A DNA stretch of 17,167 nucleotides from Patescibacteria group bacterium UBA5187 (GTDB lineage Bacteria; Patescibacteriota; Minisyncoccia; Phycocordibacterales; PALSA-1337). The translations under genes and the position numbers were made by a program. The notes beneath the pieces were generated by a model. It had not been told where the DNA came from. It worked only from the letters and a program-made list of their open reading frames with translations, and made no database searches. This document shows, one piece after another, positions 1 through 7,026 of this stretch (position 1 is the first letter of the stretch; each line of letters opens with the position of its first letter). The stretch lies in assembly GCA_002413065.1 (NCBI GenBank), contig DHWH01000007.1:1-17167 (forward strand), in the 5' to 3' direction.

Positions 1-25
1 CAAGCTATTGAATACTAAACGTATG

Positions 26-98
26 TGCGCCCAGTTGGAGTCGAACCAACGACCCACTCCTTAAAAGGGAGTTGCTCTACCAGCTGAGCTATGGGCGC
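26..98 (-). tRNA. tRNA-Lys (anticodon UUU)
   Basis: Read on the minus strand this 73-nt sequence folds as a complete cloverleaf. The acceptor stem is GCGCCCA/TGGGCGC, the D arm is GCTC..GAGC, and the anticodon stem is ACTCC/GGAGT with loop CTTTTAA, giving anticodon TTT. The T stem is GTTGG/CCAAC with loop TTCGACT. Position 73 (discriminator) is A. The next three bases are CAT, so the CCA tail is not encoded and must be added by a CCA-adding enzyme. A TACAAT box (108-113) lies 9 nt upstream of the tRNA 5' end. The gene lies downstream of holA on the same strand. Confidence 0.97.
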
Positions 99-118
99 AA
101 TAATATAATTGTAAACAA

Positions 119-144
119 CTACCAAAACAGCTATGGGCGCAATA
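119..144 (-). repeat. Partial duplicate of the tRNA-Lys 5' half
   Basis: Just upstream of the tRNA, the minus strand repeats its 5' end: GCGCCCATAGCT, then five unrelated bases, then GGTAG, matching the acceptor strand and D arm of tRNA-Lys. The longest exact direct repeat is AGCTATGGGCGCAATA on the plus strand, at 87-102 and 129-144, so the two copies are 42 bp apart. The copy lacks the anticodon and T arms and cannot be a functional tRNA. It may be a decayed tandem tRNA duplicate or a trace of a recombination event at the tRNA. Confidence 0.75.
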
Positions 145-194
145 TTAATGTACCGCCACCCGACGGGCACGTAACAGACAGATTAGCACAGTGC

Positions 195-926
195 CTAATT
201 TCCGCAATTGAGAAGCAGGCTTTCGATCGACAACTCCAAGTCATTCATTCCTCTGTGGCCATCATGATACAGCGTGATCAGGCGGGTAACAAGGGTATTC
301 AATTCCCCTTTTGAATAATTTCCGGCGTATTTTTTTGCTTTGGCGAAGACGAACGGATTCAGTCCCGCTTCGCTGGCTTTCTGCGCTTCCCTGGCGAGAA
401 CCATCGACTTCGCCTGCCAAAAGAGCGTGCCCAGGATGCTTTCGGATTCAATCCCATTCTCAATTGCCTGTCGATATATCATCCATGATTTTATTGCATC
501 GCGCGAACCTACGGCATCCGCCAAAGAAAAAATGTTGAACTCTTTTTTCTTAAAGGCAGTCGCCATGTCTTTTTCATCGGAAATAACCACTTTTTCCGCA
601 TGCTTCTCAAATGACTTCTTCAGATCCGCCAACAGCTTCCCTTCAAGGACGATAAAAATATTGCTTGATTCTTTCATACTGGAAATAAAATCGACAACCT
701 TCTCCTTTGCTTCATTATTTTCAGTAATGCGATCCAAAAAAACTATGTACTTATTGGAGAAAAGCCCTTGGCCCCCAAGATGCTCTTCGATAACGGAGGA
801 ATTCCGTTCATCGGCAGTAACGTGCACGAATGCGGCATCCGGCTTCTTTGTTCGCAGGGAATTGACCAAGGTGTGAGCCTTGTCACCCGAGGTCGGCGCA
901 TCCGTACCGTGAAAAACATATAACAT
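195..926 (-). CDS. holA: DNA polymerase III subunit delta
   Basis: Encodes 243 residues. The delta subunit is the clamp-loader arm that opens the beta sliding clamp (DnaN, also in this window). The N-terminal part has the delta pattern: a beta strand with a G-T-D turn (LYVFHGTD), a G-G-Q-G-L-F segment followed by the hydrophobic strand YIVFLD, and a second strand IFIVLEG. The C-terminal third is the all-helical delta region, with NPFVFAKAKKYA followed by a YSKGELNTLVTRL helix. At 243 residues it is shorter than the roughly 340 of well-studied delta proteins, as expected for a reduced genome. I start at the Met of MLYVFHG rather than nine residues upstream, because a TATACT box ends 6 nt before it, implying a leaderless mRNA, and the fold begins there. 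Identification rests on pattern memory, not a search. Confidence 0.78.
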   Translation of the reverse strand: MLYVFHGTDAPTSGDKAHTLVNSLRTKKPDAAFVHVTADERNSSVIEEHLGGQGLFSNKYIVFLDRITENNEAKEKVVDFISSMKESSNIFIVLEGKLLADLKKSFEKHAEKVVISDEKDMATAFKKKEFNIFSLADAVGSRDAIKSWMIYRQAIENGIESESILGTLFWQAKSMVLAREAQKASEAGLNPFVFAKAKKYAGNYSKGELNTLVTRLITLYHDGHRGMNDLELSIESLLLNCGN

Positions 927-932
927 GCATAC

Positions 933-938
933 AGTATA
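933..938 (-). promoter_or_regulatory. -10 box of holA (leaderless-type)
   Basis: TATACT on the minus strand, with 6 nt between the box and the holA ATG at 926, so the expected transcription start falls on or next to the start codon. No good -35 hexamer is visible at the usual distance; that position is occupied by the T tract of the terminator of the preceding gene. Confidence 0.5.
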
Positions 939-950
939 GGCCGATTGCTG

Positions 951-980
951 CAAATAAAAAAGCCTTCATGGTGAATGAAG
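951..980 (-). terminator. Rho-independent terminator of the small unknown gene
   Basis: On the minus strand a 6-bp stem CTTCAT/ATGAAG with a 5-nt loop (964-980) is followed by GC and then TTTTTTATTT. The stem is short but the T tract is good and the orientation fits the upstream gene at 1110-1364. The T tract abuts the holA promoter. Confidence 0.55.
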
Positions 981-1109
981 ACCGCCAGAACAGATCAGAG
1001 GATTAGAGGCTCGGGTCCATGTACGGAGTACATGTGCACACTGATATGCCTCGGATGGAGAGAGGTACCATTTATCACCGCAAGTGATGCGTCAGGTGTC
1101 CTTCTGGAT

Positions 1110-1364
1110 CTACCGGACTCCGGTGCGCCTCTTGTAAATAGAACCGCCGAACGTTTCTTTAACTCCGTTATCCGTACTTTGGAAAGTGAACTGGCTATCA
1201 GGTTTTTGATAAAATTCCACGACAAATCCTTTGATCTGGTCATCTGGAATTTCACGTTCGCAAATAAGAATGCAGCGCCCCAGTGACGAGGGTGTTGTTT
1301 GATCCAATTTCACACACAATTTGTTTGCTAAAAATTCACATAATTCTTGCAACAGGGTCGACAT
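1110..1364 (-). CDS. Hypothetical protein, 84 residues
   Basis: I do not recognise this protein. It starts with a Leu/Cys-rich helix (STLLQELCEFLANKL), followed by alternating strands (GRCILICERE, KGFVVEFYQ, SQFTFQSTD) and a basic C-terminal end (YKRRTGVR). There is no signal peptide or membrane segment. The gene is supported by context rather than homology: a TATAAT box at 1411-1416, an AAAGGA ribosome site 7 nt before the ATG, and a terminator at 951-980 on the same strand. About 130 bases of untranslated RNA with several hairpins would follow its stop codon. A competing 86-residue minus-strand frame (995-1255) and a plus-strand frame (975-1286) cover the same DNA but have no such signals. 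Confidence 0.55.
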   Translation of the reverse strand: MSTLLQELCEFLANKLCVKLDQTTPSSLGRCILICEREIPDDQIKGFVVEFYQKPDSQFTFQSTDNGVKETFGGSIYKRRTGVR

Positions 1365-1410
1365 ATTTGTTTCCTTTGTTGGTTTTAAAAGGACACTTGA
1401 TACAACCGAG

Positions 1411-1416
1411 ATTATA
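1411..1416 (-). promoter_or_regulatory. -10 box for the 84-residue gene
   Basis: A consensus TATAAT on the minus strand between the polA stop and the small gene. It predicts a start near 1404 and a leader of about 40 nt that contains AAAGGA ahead of the ATG at 1364. The -35 position reads TAGGAT-like sequence and is weak. Confidence 0.45.
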
Positions 1417-1436
1417 TGACGTATTTCGAGAACATC

Positions 1437-3881
1437 CTATTTCAGTTCTCCCCAATTTCTTCCGATTATGGCCTTAGCCTCGAGGACAACACCCTTCGTT
1501 TCTTCCGGTTTCATGACTGACTGCATGATATGTTCGATTTCCGCAGCTATTTTCTGCGCTTTTTCCTCACGAATCTCGTATACCAGTTCATCATGCACCT
1601 GCAATAATGGAAATGCATCATTTTCCAAATTATTTTTTGAAATATATTCATCGATCCTGATCATAGCCAACTTGATCACATCGGCTTCAGTTCCTTGAAT
1701 GGGCGCATTGATAGCCATTCGCTCTGCCTGGGCTTTGATATATGGGATCTTTGAATTTATACCTTCGAAATTGCGGCGGCGTCCATAGAATGTTTCGGTG
1801 TATCCTCGGCGAGCCGTTTCCGCCTTAACAGTATTCAGATAGTCGGCCAGTGTCGAAAAAGTTTCAAAATATTTGTTGAGATATGTCTGCGCCTCGTCCC
1901 ACGTACTGCCCAGATTTTGTTTGAGCGCGAGAACTCCCATGCCATACAGGATTCCGAAGTTGATGACTTTTGCCTTGCGGCGCATGTCAGGCGTCACCTG
2001 TTCTTTGGGAACTTTGAATACCGAAGCTGCCACCGATGTGTGTACGTCCTCCCCTGTCCGGAAAATCTCCAGCAATTTTTCATCGCCGGACAAGAATGCG
2101 GCAATGCGCAATTCCATCTGCGAATAATCAAAGGCGGCCAATGAAAAACCTTTTTCTGCAATGAAGGCCCCGCGGATCGCCCTTCCCAATTCTGACTTCA
2201 CGGGGATATTTTGGAGATTGGGATCGAGTGACGCCATGCGCCCGGTTGTCGTGCCTGCTGGAATAAAATCGCTGTGCAGACGGTCGTTCGCATCCAAAAG
2301 CGGAGGGATCGCATCGATATATGTCGAAAGTAATTTTGTCAGTTCCCTGTATTCGAACAGCATCGGCACGATCGGGTGCAGATCGCGCAGTTTTTCCAAT
2401 TCTGATTCGCGGGTCGAACGTGCGCCACCGGATGTTTTCTTCATATTCTTGCCCTCAAGGCCTAGTTTGTCGAACAGGATTTCGCCTAATTGTTTCGGTG
2501 AATTGATATTGAATTCCATGCCGGCATGTTTCCAGATGCTTTGTTCGAGCCGCGTAACTTCCGCGTGATATGTCTTCGAGAGATGGGCGAGAACTGCACG
2601 GTCTATTTTGATTCCCCTCTCTTCCATGCGATGCGTGATGGGAATGAGAGGCAATTCTATTTCTTCGTATACTTTTCTTGCATTCTTTTTATCGAGCGCC
2701 GCAAAGACGGATTTTTGCGCCACGTCAAAATCATCCGTATTCGCAAAATTCAGAATATCTTCTAGAGCAGGGTTCGTCAGATTGGAATTGATGAGCCACA
2801 ATGCGGTTCCAGCTTTTTCAATTTCCTCCTTTGAAGCCTTAACAGTCAGGAGTCTTTCCTGAACCGGTTCTGATACCCTGCCGAGTCCTTTTTCGAGACG
2901 CTGCGCCATTGTACGGAATTCAAGCTCATTCCAAAGCACATTCAATTTTTTAACGTCAACGCTCTCTTTGAAAGTATTCTCCGGAAAGACAAATGTGATC
3001 GGCACATCCCTGCGGATCGTTGCCAGCATTTTACTAAACTCGGCCTCTTCTTTATTATCTTTCAACAGTTGAATGATGCGCGGCGTAATCCCCGCTTTTA
3101 TGAATGTACCCTCATTGCCGGCTTCCAATTCCTCGTACATATTTTCTATAGTGCCGAATGTGGTTATCAAAATAGTGGCGGTCTTTTCACCGATCCCCTT
3201 CACACCGATGATGTTATCCGACGGATCGCCGCGCAAACCTTTGTAATCCGGGATCAGTTCAGGACCAAAGCCGAAACGTTCGTACACGGCTTTTTCATTG
3301 TACATGATGGTATCCTTGATTCCCTTTTTGAGCGTATACACCTGCACTTCGTCATCTTGGACCAGTTGGATAGTGTCCATGTCTCCCGAAGCAATTATTA
3401 TCTCGATATCCGATTCAGGAATTTCAGAATCGGACTTCTTATCAGACTTTTTTTTGCCTGCCTTGCTTATCTGTTTTTTCAATTCCCTTTTCGTCCGGAG
3501 CTGTTCCACGATCGTTCCGAGGACATCATCCGCCTCAAACCCTTCTTTGTCGTATATTGGAATATTGAGTGCGGCAAAAATATCCCTTGAGCGCTTCATC
3601 TGTACGATGAGCTCATCATCGGCTACTTTTCTGCCGGCTTTATATGCCTTGTAAGCTTCATGGCGATAGGTCGGACCCTTTACGTCATAACAAGCAACCA
3701 CATAATCAGGCTTCAAATCCTCAACAATTTTGATGACCATCGTTGAAAGGCCGAACAATGCCCCGGTCGGTTCGCCTTTTGCTGTAGAGAAGTCGGGCAG
3801 TGCATGGTATGCACGATGCAAAATAGCGTGGGCATCCAGCAATATAAGTCTTTTCTTTCGTTGTTCCTTTAATGCTACCAT
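1437..3881 (-). CDS. polA: DNA polymerase I without proofreading domain
   Basis: Encodes 814 residues. It fills gaps and removes RNA primers during replication and repair. Residues 10-330 are the 5'-3' nuclease domain, with DAHAILHRAYHA, the acidic EADDV (116-120), SGDMD (165-169) and GIGEKTA helix-hairpin-helix motif (229-235). Residues about 405-814 are the polymerase domain: motif A DYSQMELRI with catalytic Asp585, motif B with Arg634, Lys638 and Phe642 before YG, and motif C HDE with Asp764. The segment between (about 335-405) is only some 70 residues long and shows no 3'-5' exonuclease acidic motifs, so proofreading is almost certainly absent, as in Taq polymerase. A Lys/Ser-rich insertion (about 129-158) sits in the nuclease domain. 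The Met at 3881 is chosen because a TACAAT box lies 6 nt upstream; no ribosome site is visible. Confidence 0.97.
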   Translation of the reverse strand: MVALKEQRKKRLILLDAHAILHRAYHALPDFSTAKGEPTGALFGLSTMVIKIVEDLKPDYVVACYDVKGPTYRHEAYKAYKAGRKVADDELIVQMKRSRDIFAALNIPIYDKEGFEADDVLGTIVEQLRTKRELKKQISKAGKKKSDKKSDSEIPESDIEIIIASGDMDTIQLVQDDEVQVYTLKKGIKDTIMYNEKAVYERFGFGPELIPDYKGLRGDPSDNIIGVKGIGEKTATILITTFGTIENMYEELEAGNEGTFIKAGITPRIIQLLKDNKEEAEFSKMLATIRRDVPITFVFPENTFKESVDVKKLNVLWNELEFRTMAQRLEKGLGRVSEPVQERLLTVKASKEEIEKAGTALWLINSNLTNPALEDILNFANTDDFDVAQKSVFAALDKKNARKVYEEIELPLIPITHRMEERGIKIDRAVLAHLSKTYHAEVTRLEQSIWKHAGMEFNINSPKQLGEILFDKLGLEGKNMKKTSGGARSTRESELEKLRDLHPIVPMLFEYRELTKLLSTYIDAIPPLLDANDRLHSDFIPAGTTTGRMASLDPNLQNIPVKSELGRAIRGAFIAEKGFSLAAFDYSQMELRIAAFLSGDEKLLEIFRTGEDVHTSVAASVFKVPKEQVTPDMRRKAKVINFGILYGMGVLALKQNLGSTWDEAQTYLNKYFETFSTLADYLNTVKAETARRGYTETFYGRRRNFEGINSKIPYIKAQAERMAINAPIQGTEADVIKLAMIRIDEYISKNNLENDAFPLLQVHDELVYEIREEKAQKIAAEIEHIMQSVMKPEETKGVVLEAKAIIGRNWGELK

Positions 3882-3887
3882 AGGCTC

Positions 3888-3893
3888 ATTGTA
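3888..3893 (-). promoter_or_regulatory. -10 box of polA (leaderless-type)
   Basis: TACAAT on the minus strand, 6 nt before the polA ATG, in the 20-nt gap after tsaE. An overlapping alternative, TATAGT at 3894-3899, lies 12 nt from the ATG. No convincing -35 box is visible. Confidence 0.4.
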
Positions 3894-3901
3894 CTATATA
3901 T

Positions 3902-4351
3902 TTAGAATGAAATTGTTCTTTTATTTTGATCTTCCATTTCTATAGCAAAACTAATAGTAGAATACCCTTTAGATAAAGCACCGGCGATATTCTCAGGCCA
4001 TTCCACCATAACCAAGTTGTTCTTATCCGAAACTATTTTTTCAAAATTCAAAACCTGTAATTCTTCGGGTCGTTCCAATCTGTACGCATCAATATGCACC
4101 AATCTTCGAAATAGCGGATGCTTCGTTGGATATATTTTCATTATAACGAATGTCGGACTTGTGACCGTTTCTTCTATCCCTAGATTTTTTGCAACTAATT
4201 TTACAAAGGCTGTTTTCCCTGCACCGAGATGACCTGACAAACCGACGACGATTGCAGCATCGGTATCTGAATATTTTTTCGTCACGTCAGCCAACCAGTC
4301 AATGGCAATCTGTTCAGTTTCAGCTAGCGAATGAGAAACATGTGTTTTCAT
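3902..4351 (-). CDS. tsaE: tRNA threonylcarbamoyladenosine biosynthesis ATPase TsaE
   Basis: Encodes 149 residues, the usual TsaE length. TsaE is the ATPase that works with TsaB and TsaD to make t6A37 in tRNAs reading ANN codons, a set that includes the tRNA-Lys(UUU) in this window. The P loop is GHLGAGKT (about residues 40-47). It is followed by the family's SPTFVI segment, the HIDAYRL strand with its conserved Asp, and the NLVMVEWPEN strand, which matches the family's WPE signature. The product is cytoplasmic. A TATAGT box with an upstream TG (extended -10) ends 6 nt before the ATG, so translation is probably leaderless. polA follows after 20 nt with its own -10 box. Confidence 0.93.
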   Translation of the reverse strand: MKTHVSHSLAETEQIAIDWLADVTKKYSDTDAAIVVGLSGHLGAGKTAFVKLVAKNLGIEETVTSPTFVIMKIYPTKHPLFRRLVHIDAYRLERPEELQVLNFEKIVSDKNNLVMVEWPENIAGALSKGYSTISFAIEMEDQNKRTISF

Positions 4352-4357
4352 TAAAAT

Positions 4358-4366
4358 ACTATAACA
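4358..4366 (-). promoter_or_regulatory. Extended -10 promoter of tsaE
   Basis: TGTTATAGT on the minus strand (TG, one base, then a -10 hexamer) with 6 nt to the tsaE ATG at 4351. A good -35 box is absent, which an extended -10 element can compensate for. Confidence 0.5.
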
Positions 4367-4401
4367 TGGACTTTTCGCCAGCGCCCCATTATTAAATTAT
4401 A

Positions 4402-4433
4402 TAAAAAGAGGCCGCTTTCCTGAAGAAAGCGGC
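4402..4433 (-). terminator. Rho-independent terminator of the lipoprotein gene
   Basis: A perfect 9-bp stem GCCGCTTTC/GAAAGCGGC with a 5-nt loop (4411-4433) is followed on the minus strand by CTCTTTTTAT. The T tract exists only on this strand, so it ends leftward transcription from the lipoprotein gene and insulates tsaE. Confidence 0.88.
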
Positions 4434-4452
4434 GCTCGTGAGACTGCGACAG

Positions 4453-4758
4453 CTAATAGCTGTATTGATCGACCATTGGGGTAGGCGACCAGTAGAGGGT
4501 GGGTTGACGTGGCGCCCTTGGTGCATTGGGTGGCAATTGTTGTTGCCCACCATTGCTCACAAAAACCCCGGGCTGCGCCGGAAGGCGGTTATCAGTAGCG
4601 AAGCTACCGAGAGGGTTGAGAATGCTTGTGCGTTCATGTGTGGAATTCCCGAAAGGTCCGGGGACCACATTTTTGGTATGCTCGTATGCGCCGATGCAAC
4701 CAGTGAACACAAAAGCAGAAACCAACACCAACATGAAGGAAACAAATTTAATTTTCAT
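4453..4758 (-). CDS. Small secreted lipoprotein, unknown function
   Basis: Encodes 101 residues from the Met of MKIKFVSF. The N-terminus is a lipoprotein signal peptide: two Lys, a hydrophobic stretch, then a lipobox VFTGC with the lipidated Cys at residue 21. The mature part (about 80 residues) has no recognisable domain and is rich in Pro, Gln, Asn and Gly, with a QQQLPPNAPRAPRQP segment and an aromatic end (DQYSY). It is probably an extended envelope-anchored protein. The start is decided by AGGAG 5 nt before the ATG; a Met 14 codons upstream would spoil the signal peptide. Unlike most genes here it has a near-consensus promoter, a leader of about 80 nt, a strong ribosome site and a strong terminator, suggesting high or regulated expression. 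Confidence 0.8.
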   Translation of the reverse strand: MKIKFVSFMLVLVSAFVFTGCIGAYEHTKNVVPGPFGNSTHERTSILNPLGSFATDNRLPAQPGVFVSNGGQQQLPPNAPRAPRQPTLYWSPTPMVDQYSY

Positions 4759-4778
4759 AGGAACTCCTAATTCTAATC

Positions 4779-4792
4779 TTGTGACATCACAA
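4779..4792. promoter_or_regulatory. Palindrome in the lipoprotein leader, possible operator
   Basis: TTGTGA, two bases, TCACAA: a perfect 6-bp dyad in the predicted 5' leader, about 20 nt before the start codon. The motif TTGTGAT recurs about 40 nt upstream in the same leader. It could bind a dimeric regulator or form a small RNA hairpin; no regulator is identified. Confidence 0.3.
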
Positions 4793-4846
4793 CCATACAT
4801 TGGCTGTAGGCAATAAAGGGTTAGCCTCTATCACAAGTACCTAAGT

Positions 4847-4876
4847 ATTATAGCACAATCAATACCCAATTGTCAA
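4847..4876 (-). promoter_or_regulatory. Strong sigma-70-type promoter of the lipoprotein gene
   Basis: On the minus strand a perfect TTGACA (-35, 4871-4876) is followed by 18 nt and a perfect TATAAT (-10, 4847-4852) preceded by TGC, which makes an extended -10. The predicted start is near 4840. This is the best promoter in the window. Confidence 0.85.
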
Positions 4877-4946
4877 GTATATAATCAATGCTGTCGAAAA
4901 CACCTCAATTGGGCCTTATTTAGCGATTCCCTGCCAACTACCCCCA

Positions 4947-4975
4947 TTCGCAGTAATAAGCTAATGCGCTATACT
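4947..4975 (+). promoter_or_regulatory. Promoter of pilB (leaderless-type)
   Basis: TTCGCA (4947-4952), 17 nt, then TATACT (4970-4975), with 8 nt to the pilB ATG at 4984. The transcript should start within a base or two of the ATG; no ribosome site is present. Confidence 0.55.
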
Positions 4976-4983
4976 TATGCTCA

Positions 4984-6657
4984 ATGACTCTTACTTTTGA
5001 TGAAGACAAACAAAATCGCAGGCTTGGAGATCTCTTGAAAAAAGAGGAGGAAGATCTGGTGCAGATACTTTCAGGCAAATACGGCCTGGAATATGTAAAC
5101 CTCATGGGCATACCCGTTAATGCCGACGCCCTACGTCTTATCGACGAGGTAACGGCGCGCACCGCTAATGTTAGCGCTTTTGCCTTGATTGATAAAAAAG
5201 TCAAAGTTGCTGCCCGCAATCCGCAAGACGAAAAAGTGCTAGCTGTTATGGAAACTCTGAAAACGAAAGGATACACTCCTGAACTTTACATAACCTCTAC
5301 TCAAAATCTGGAGAAGGCATGGAAAACATACAAGGACCTTTCTTTTGCATATGAAAGCAAGGCCGGCTCATTAGAAATATCCAGCGACGAGATCAACACC
5401 ATCATTGACCAGGTAAAAAGCCTACCGACCATCATTTCCATTCTTCAAAATACCGTTTCTGCCAAAAAAAGTTACCGCGTCTCGCGAATATTGGAAACTG
5501 CCGTGGCAGGCGCTCTCGCCATCGACGCTTCCGACATACATTTCGAACCGGAAGAAACCTATGTGCGTTTGCGTTACAGACTTGATGGAGTGCTCCAGGA
5601 ACTCATTCAGTTCGACATAGAAACATACAACCTGCTTTTGTCCCGCATAAAACTCATTTCCGGGATGAAGCTGAATATAAAAAAAGATTCCCAGGATGGC
5701 CGTTTCAGTATCCGCCTCCCTATAGGAGAAGTCGAGGTACGCGTCTCGATTTTGCCCGGAGCATACAATGAATCAGTCGTTATGCGTATCTTGAATCCGA
5801 AATCCATCGACGTGCCTTTGGAAAGTTTAGGCATTCCGCCGAAGCTTCTTGAGATTCTCATGAAAGAGATGTCTAGACCTGACGGCATGATTCTTACCAC
5901 AGGACCTACCGGCTCCGGCAAGACAACCACGCTGTATGCCTTCTTGAAAAAAATACATACTTCCCAGATAAAGATCATAACCATCGAAGACCCTATCGAA
6001 TATCATTTGCCAGGCATCGTACAAACCCAGGTAAATGACAAAGGATATGGCTTTCTTGAGGGATTGCGTGCAGCAGTCCGCCAAGATCCTGACATTATTA
6101 TGATCGGTGAAATCCGCGACAATGAAACAGCGGATATTGCCATTAACTCCGCATTGACCGGTCACCTCGTGTTCTCAACGCTTCACACCAATGATGCCGC
6201 CGGCACATTCCCCCGCCTGATCGACCTTGGTGTAAACTCGAAGGTCATCACGTCGGCCCTTCGTGTAGCAATGGCCCAACGTTTGGCGCGCAGATTGTGC
6301 GAGTCATGTAAAAAAGAAATTGCCATCGAAGGAGACCAGCAGCAGGAAATAGAAACCATCATAAATAATATTGAGGATAAGTCCCTCGTCCCTGCAGACC
6401 GTTCGAAGATGTGGGAGGCGGTTGGGTGCGAAAAATGCAACAAGACCGGTTACAAGGGACGTGTTGGCGTATATGAAGCTGTCCTTACGGATGAGAAAGT
6501 CGAGAATGCCGTGGAAATGAATCCGAGCGAACGAGAAATCTGGGCTTCGGCAAAGGGTCAAGGGATTCTGACCATGAAACAGGATGGGGTGCTCAAAATT
6601 TTACAGGGCATCACATCGCTTGATGAGTTGGAGCGAGTGATCGCATTACAGGATTAA
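4984..6657 (+). CDS. pilB: Type IV pilus assembly / type II secretion ATPase PilB (GspE family)
   Basis: Encodes 557 residues, the usual size for PilB. It is the cytoplasmic hexameric motor that drives pilin polymerisation. Residues 1-120 form the N-terminal T2SSE-type domain that contacts the inner-membrane platform. The ATPase core has the Walker A loop GPTGSGKT (307-314), the Asp box TIEDPIEY (333-340), the Walker B strand with GEIRD (375-379) and the His box around LTGHLVFSTLHTND (391-404). The family's tetracysteine zinc site is present as CESC (439-442) and CEKC (482-485) followed by TGYKGR. All key residues are intact. The start follows from the TATACT box 8 nt upstream. A coiled-coil gene follows after 11 nt; no pilin genes are in the window, so PilB is favoured over GspE only by general CPR knowledge. 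Confidence 0.95.
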   Translation: MTLTFDEDKQNRRLGDLLKKEEEDLVQILSGKYGLEYVNLMGIPVNADALRLIDEVTARTANVSAFALIDKKVKVAARNPQDEKVLAVMETLKTKGYTPELYITSTQNLEKAWKTYKDLSFAYESKAGSLEISSDEINTIIDQVKSLPTIISILQNTVSAKKSYRVSRILETAVAGALAIDASDIHFEPEETYVRLRYRLDGVLQELIQFDIETYNLLLSRIKLISGMKLNIKKDSQDGRFSIRLPIGEVEVRVSILPGAYNESVVMRILNPKSIDVPLESLGIPPKLLEILMKEMSRPDGMILTTGPTGSGKTTTLYAFLKKIHTSQIKIITIEDPIEYHLPGIVQTQVNDKGYGFLEGLRAAVRQDPDIIMIGEIRDNETADIAINSALTGHLVFSTLHTNDAAGTFPRLIDLGVNSKVITSALRVAMAQRLARRLCESCKKEIAIEGDQQQEIETIINNIEDKSLVPADRSKMWEAVGCEKCNKTGYKGRVGVYEAVLTDEKVENAVEMNPSEREIWASAKGQGILTMKQDGVLKILQGITSLDELERVIALQD

Positions 6658-6668
6658 TCCATAATACC

Positions 6669-7001
6669 ATGTCAAACATACAAAATCCGCAAGATCTTAC
6701 ACGCGCAATTCAAGCGCTTCAACAACATATTCAAGCTGAAACGCATGATTTACAGACTAAAGAAACAGAGTTCAAGAAAGTTGAGATTGAAATACCACAA
6801 CTCAAACAGGAAATTTTGACTTTACAGAAAACTCTCGATGAAAAAAAGCGTCAATTAACTGAACATCAGAGAACTGAACCTAAATTGAAAATGGAGATTG
6901 GTACAATACGACGTGAGCAAGAAAAAAAGCACGCAGAACTTCAAAATATCCAAAGATCATATACGGAGGCATTAAAGCAGTCTGGTCTCAAAGTTCGTTA
7001 G
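6669..7001 (+). CDS. Coiled-coil protein, unknown function
   Basis: Encodes 110 residues, almost entirely predicted alpha-helical coiled coil. From about residue 10 to 104 it is rich in Glu, Lys, Gln and Leu with heptad-like spacing of Leu/Ile (for example EIPQLKQEILTLQKTLDEKK). It has no signal peptide, membrane segment or catalytic motif and ends in a basic LKVR. It starts 11 nt after pilB on the same strand, so it is probably co-transcribed with pilB and could be linked to pilus function, but this is inference from position only. No ribosome site is visible; a CATAAT sequence lies close to the ATG. Coiled coils give misleading similarity to many filament proteins, so I assign no family. 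Confidence 0.75.
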   Translation: MSNIQNPQDLTRAIQALQQHIQAETHDLQTKETEFKKVEIEIPQLKQEILTLQKTLDEKKRQLTEHQRTEPKLKMEIGTIRREQEKKHAELQNIQRSYTEALKQSGLKVR

Positions 7002-7026
7002 GACAGATACTACCTGCAGTGTCAAT

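Noticed and set aside
340..876. 178-residue plus-strand frame opposite holA
   Set aside because: Antisense shadow; the minus-strand frame has the clamp-loader pattern and a promoter.
3069..3590. 173-residue plus-strand frame inside polA
   Set aside because: Antisense shadow of the polA nuclease domain, with no recognisable protein features.
4779..4792. CRP/FNR binding site
   Set aside because: The half-sites resemble TGTGA/TCACA but are only 2 bp apart instead of 6, and no such regulator is known here.
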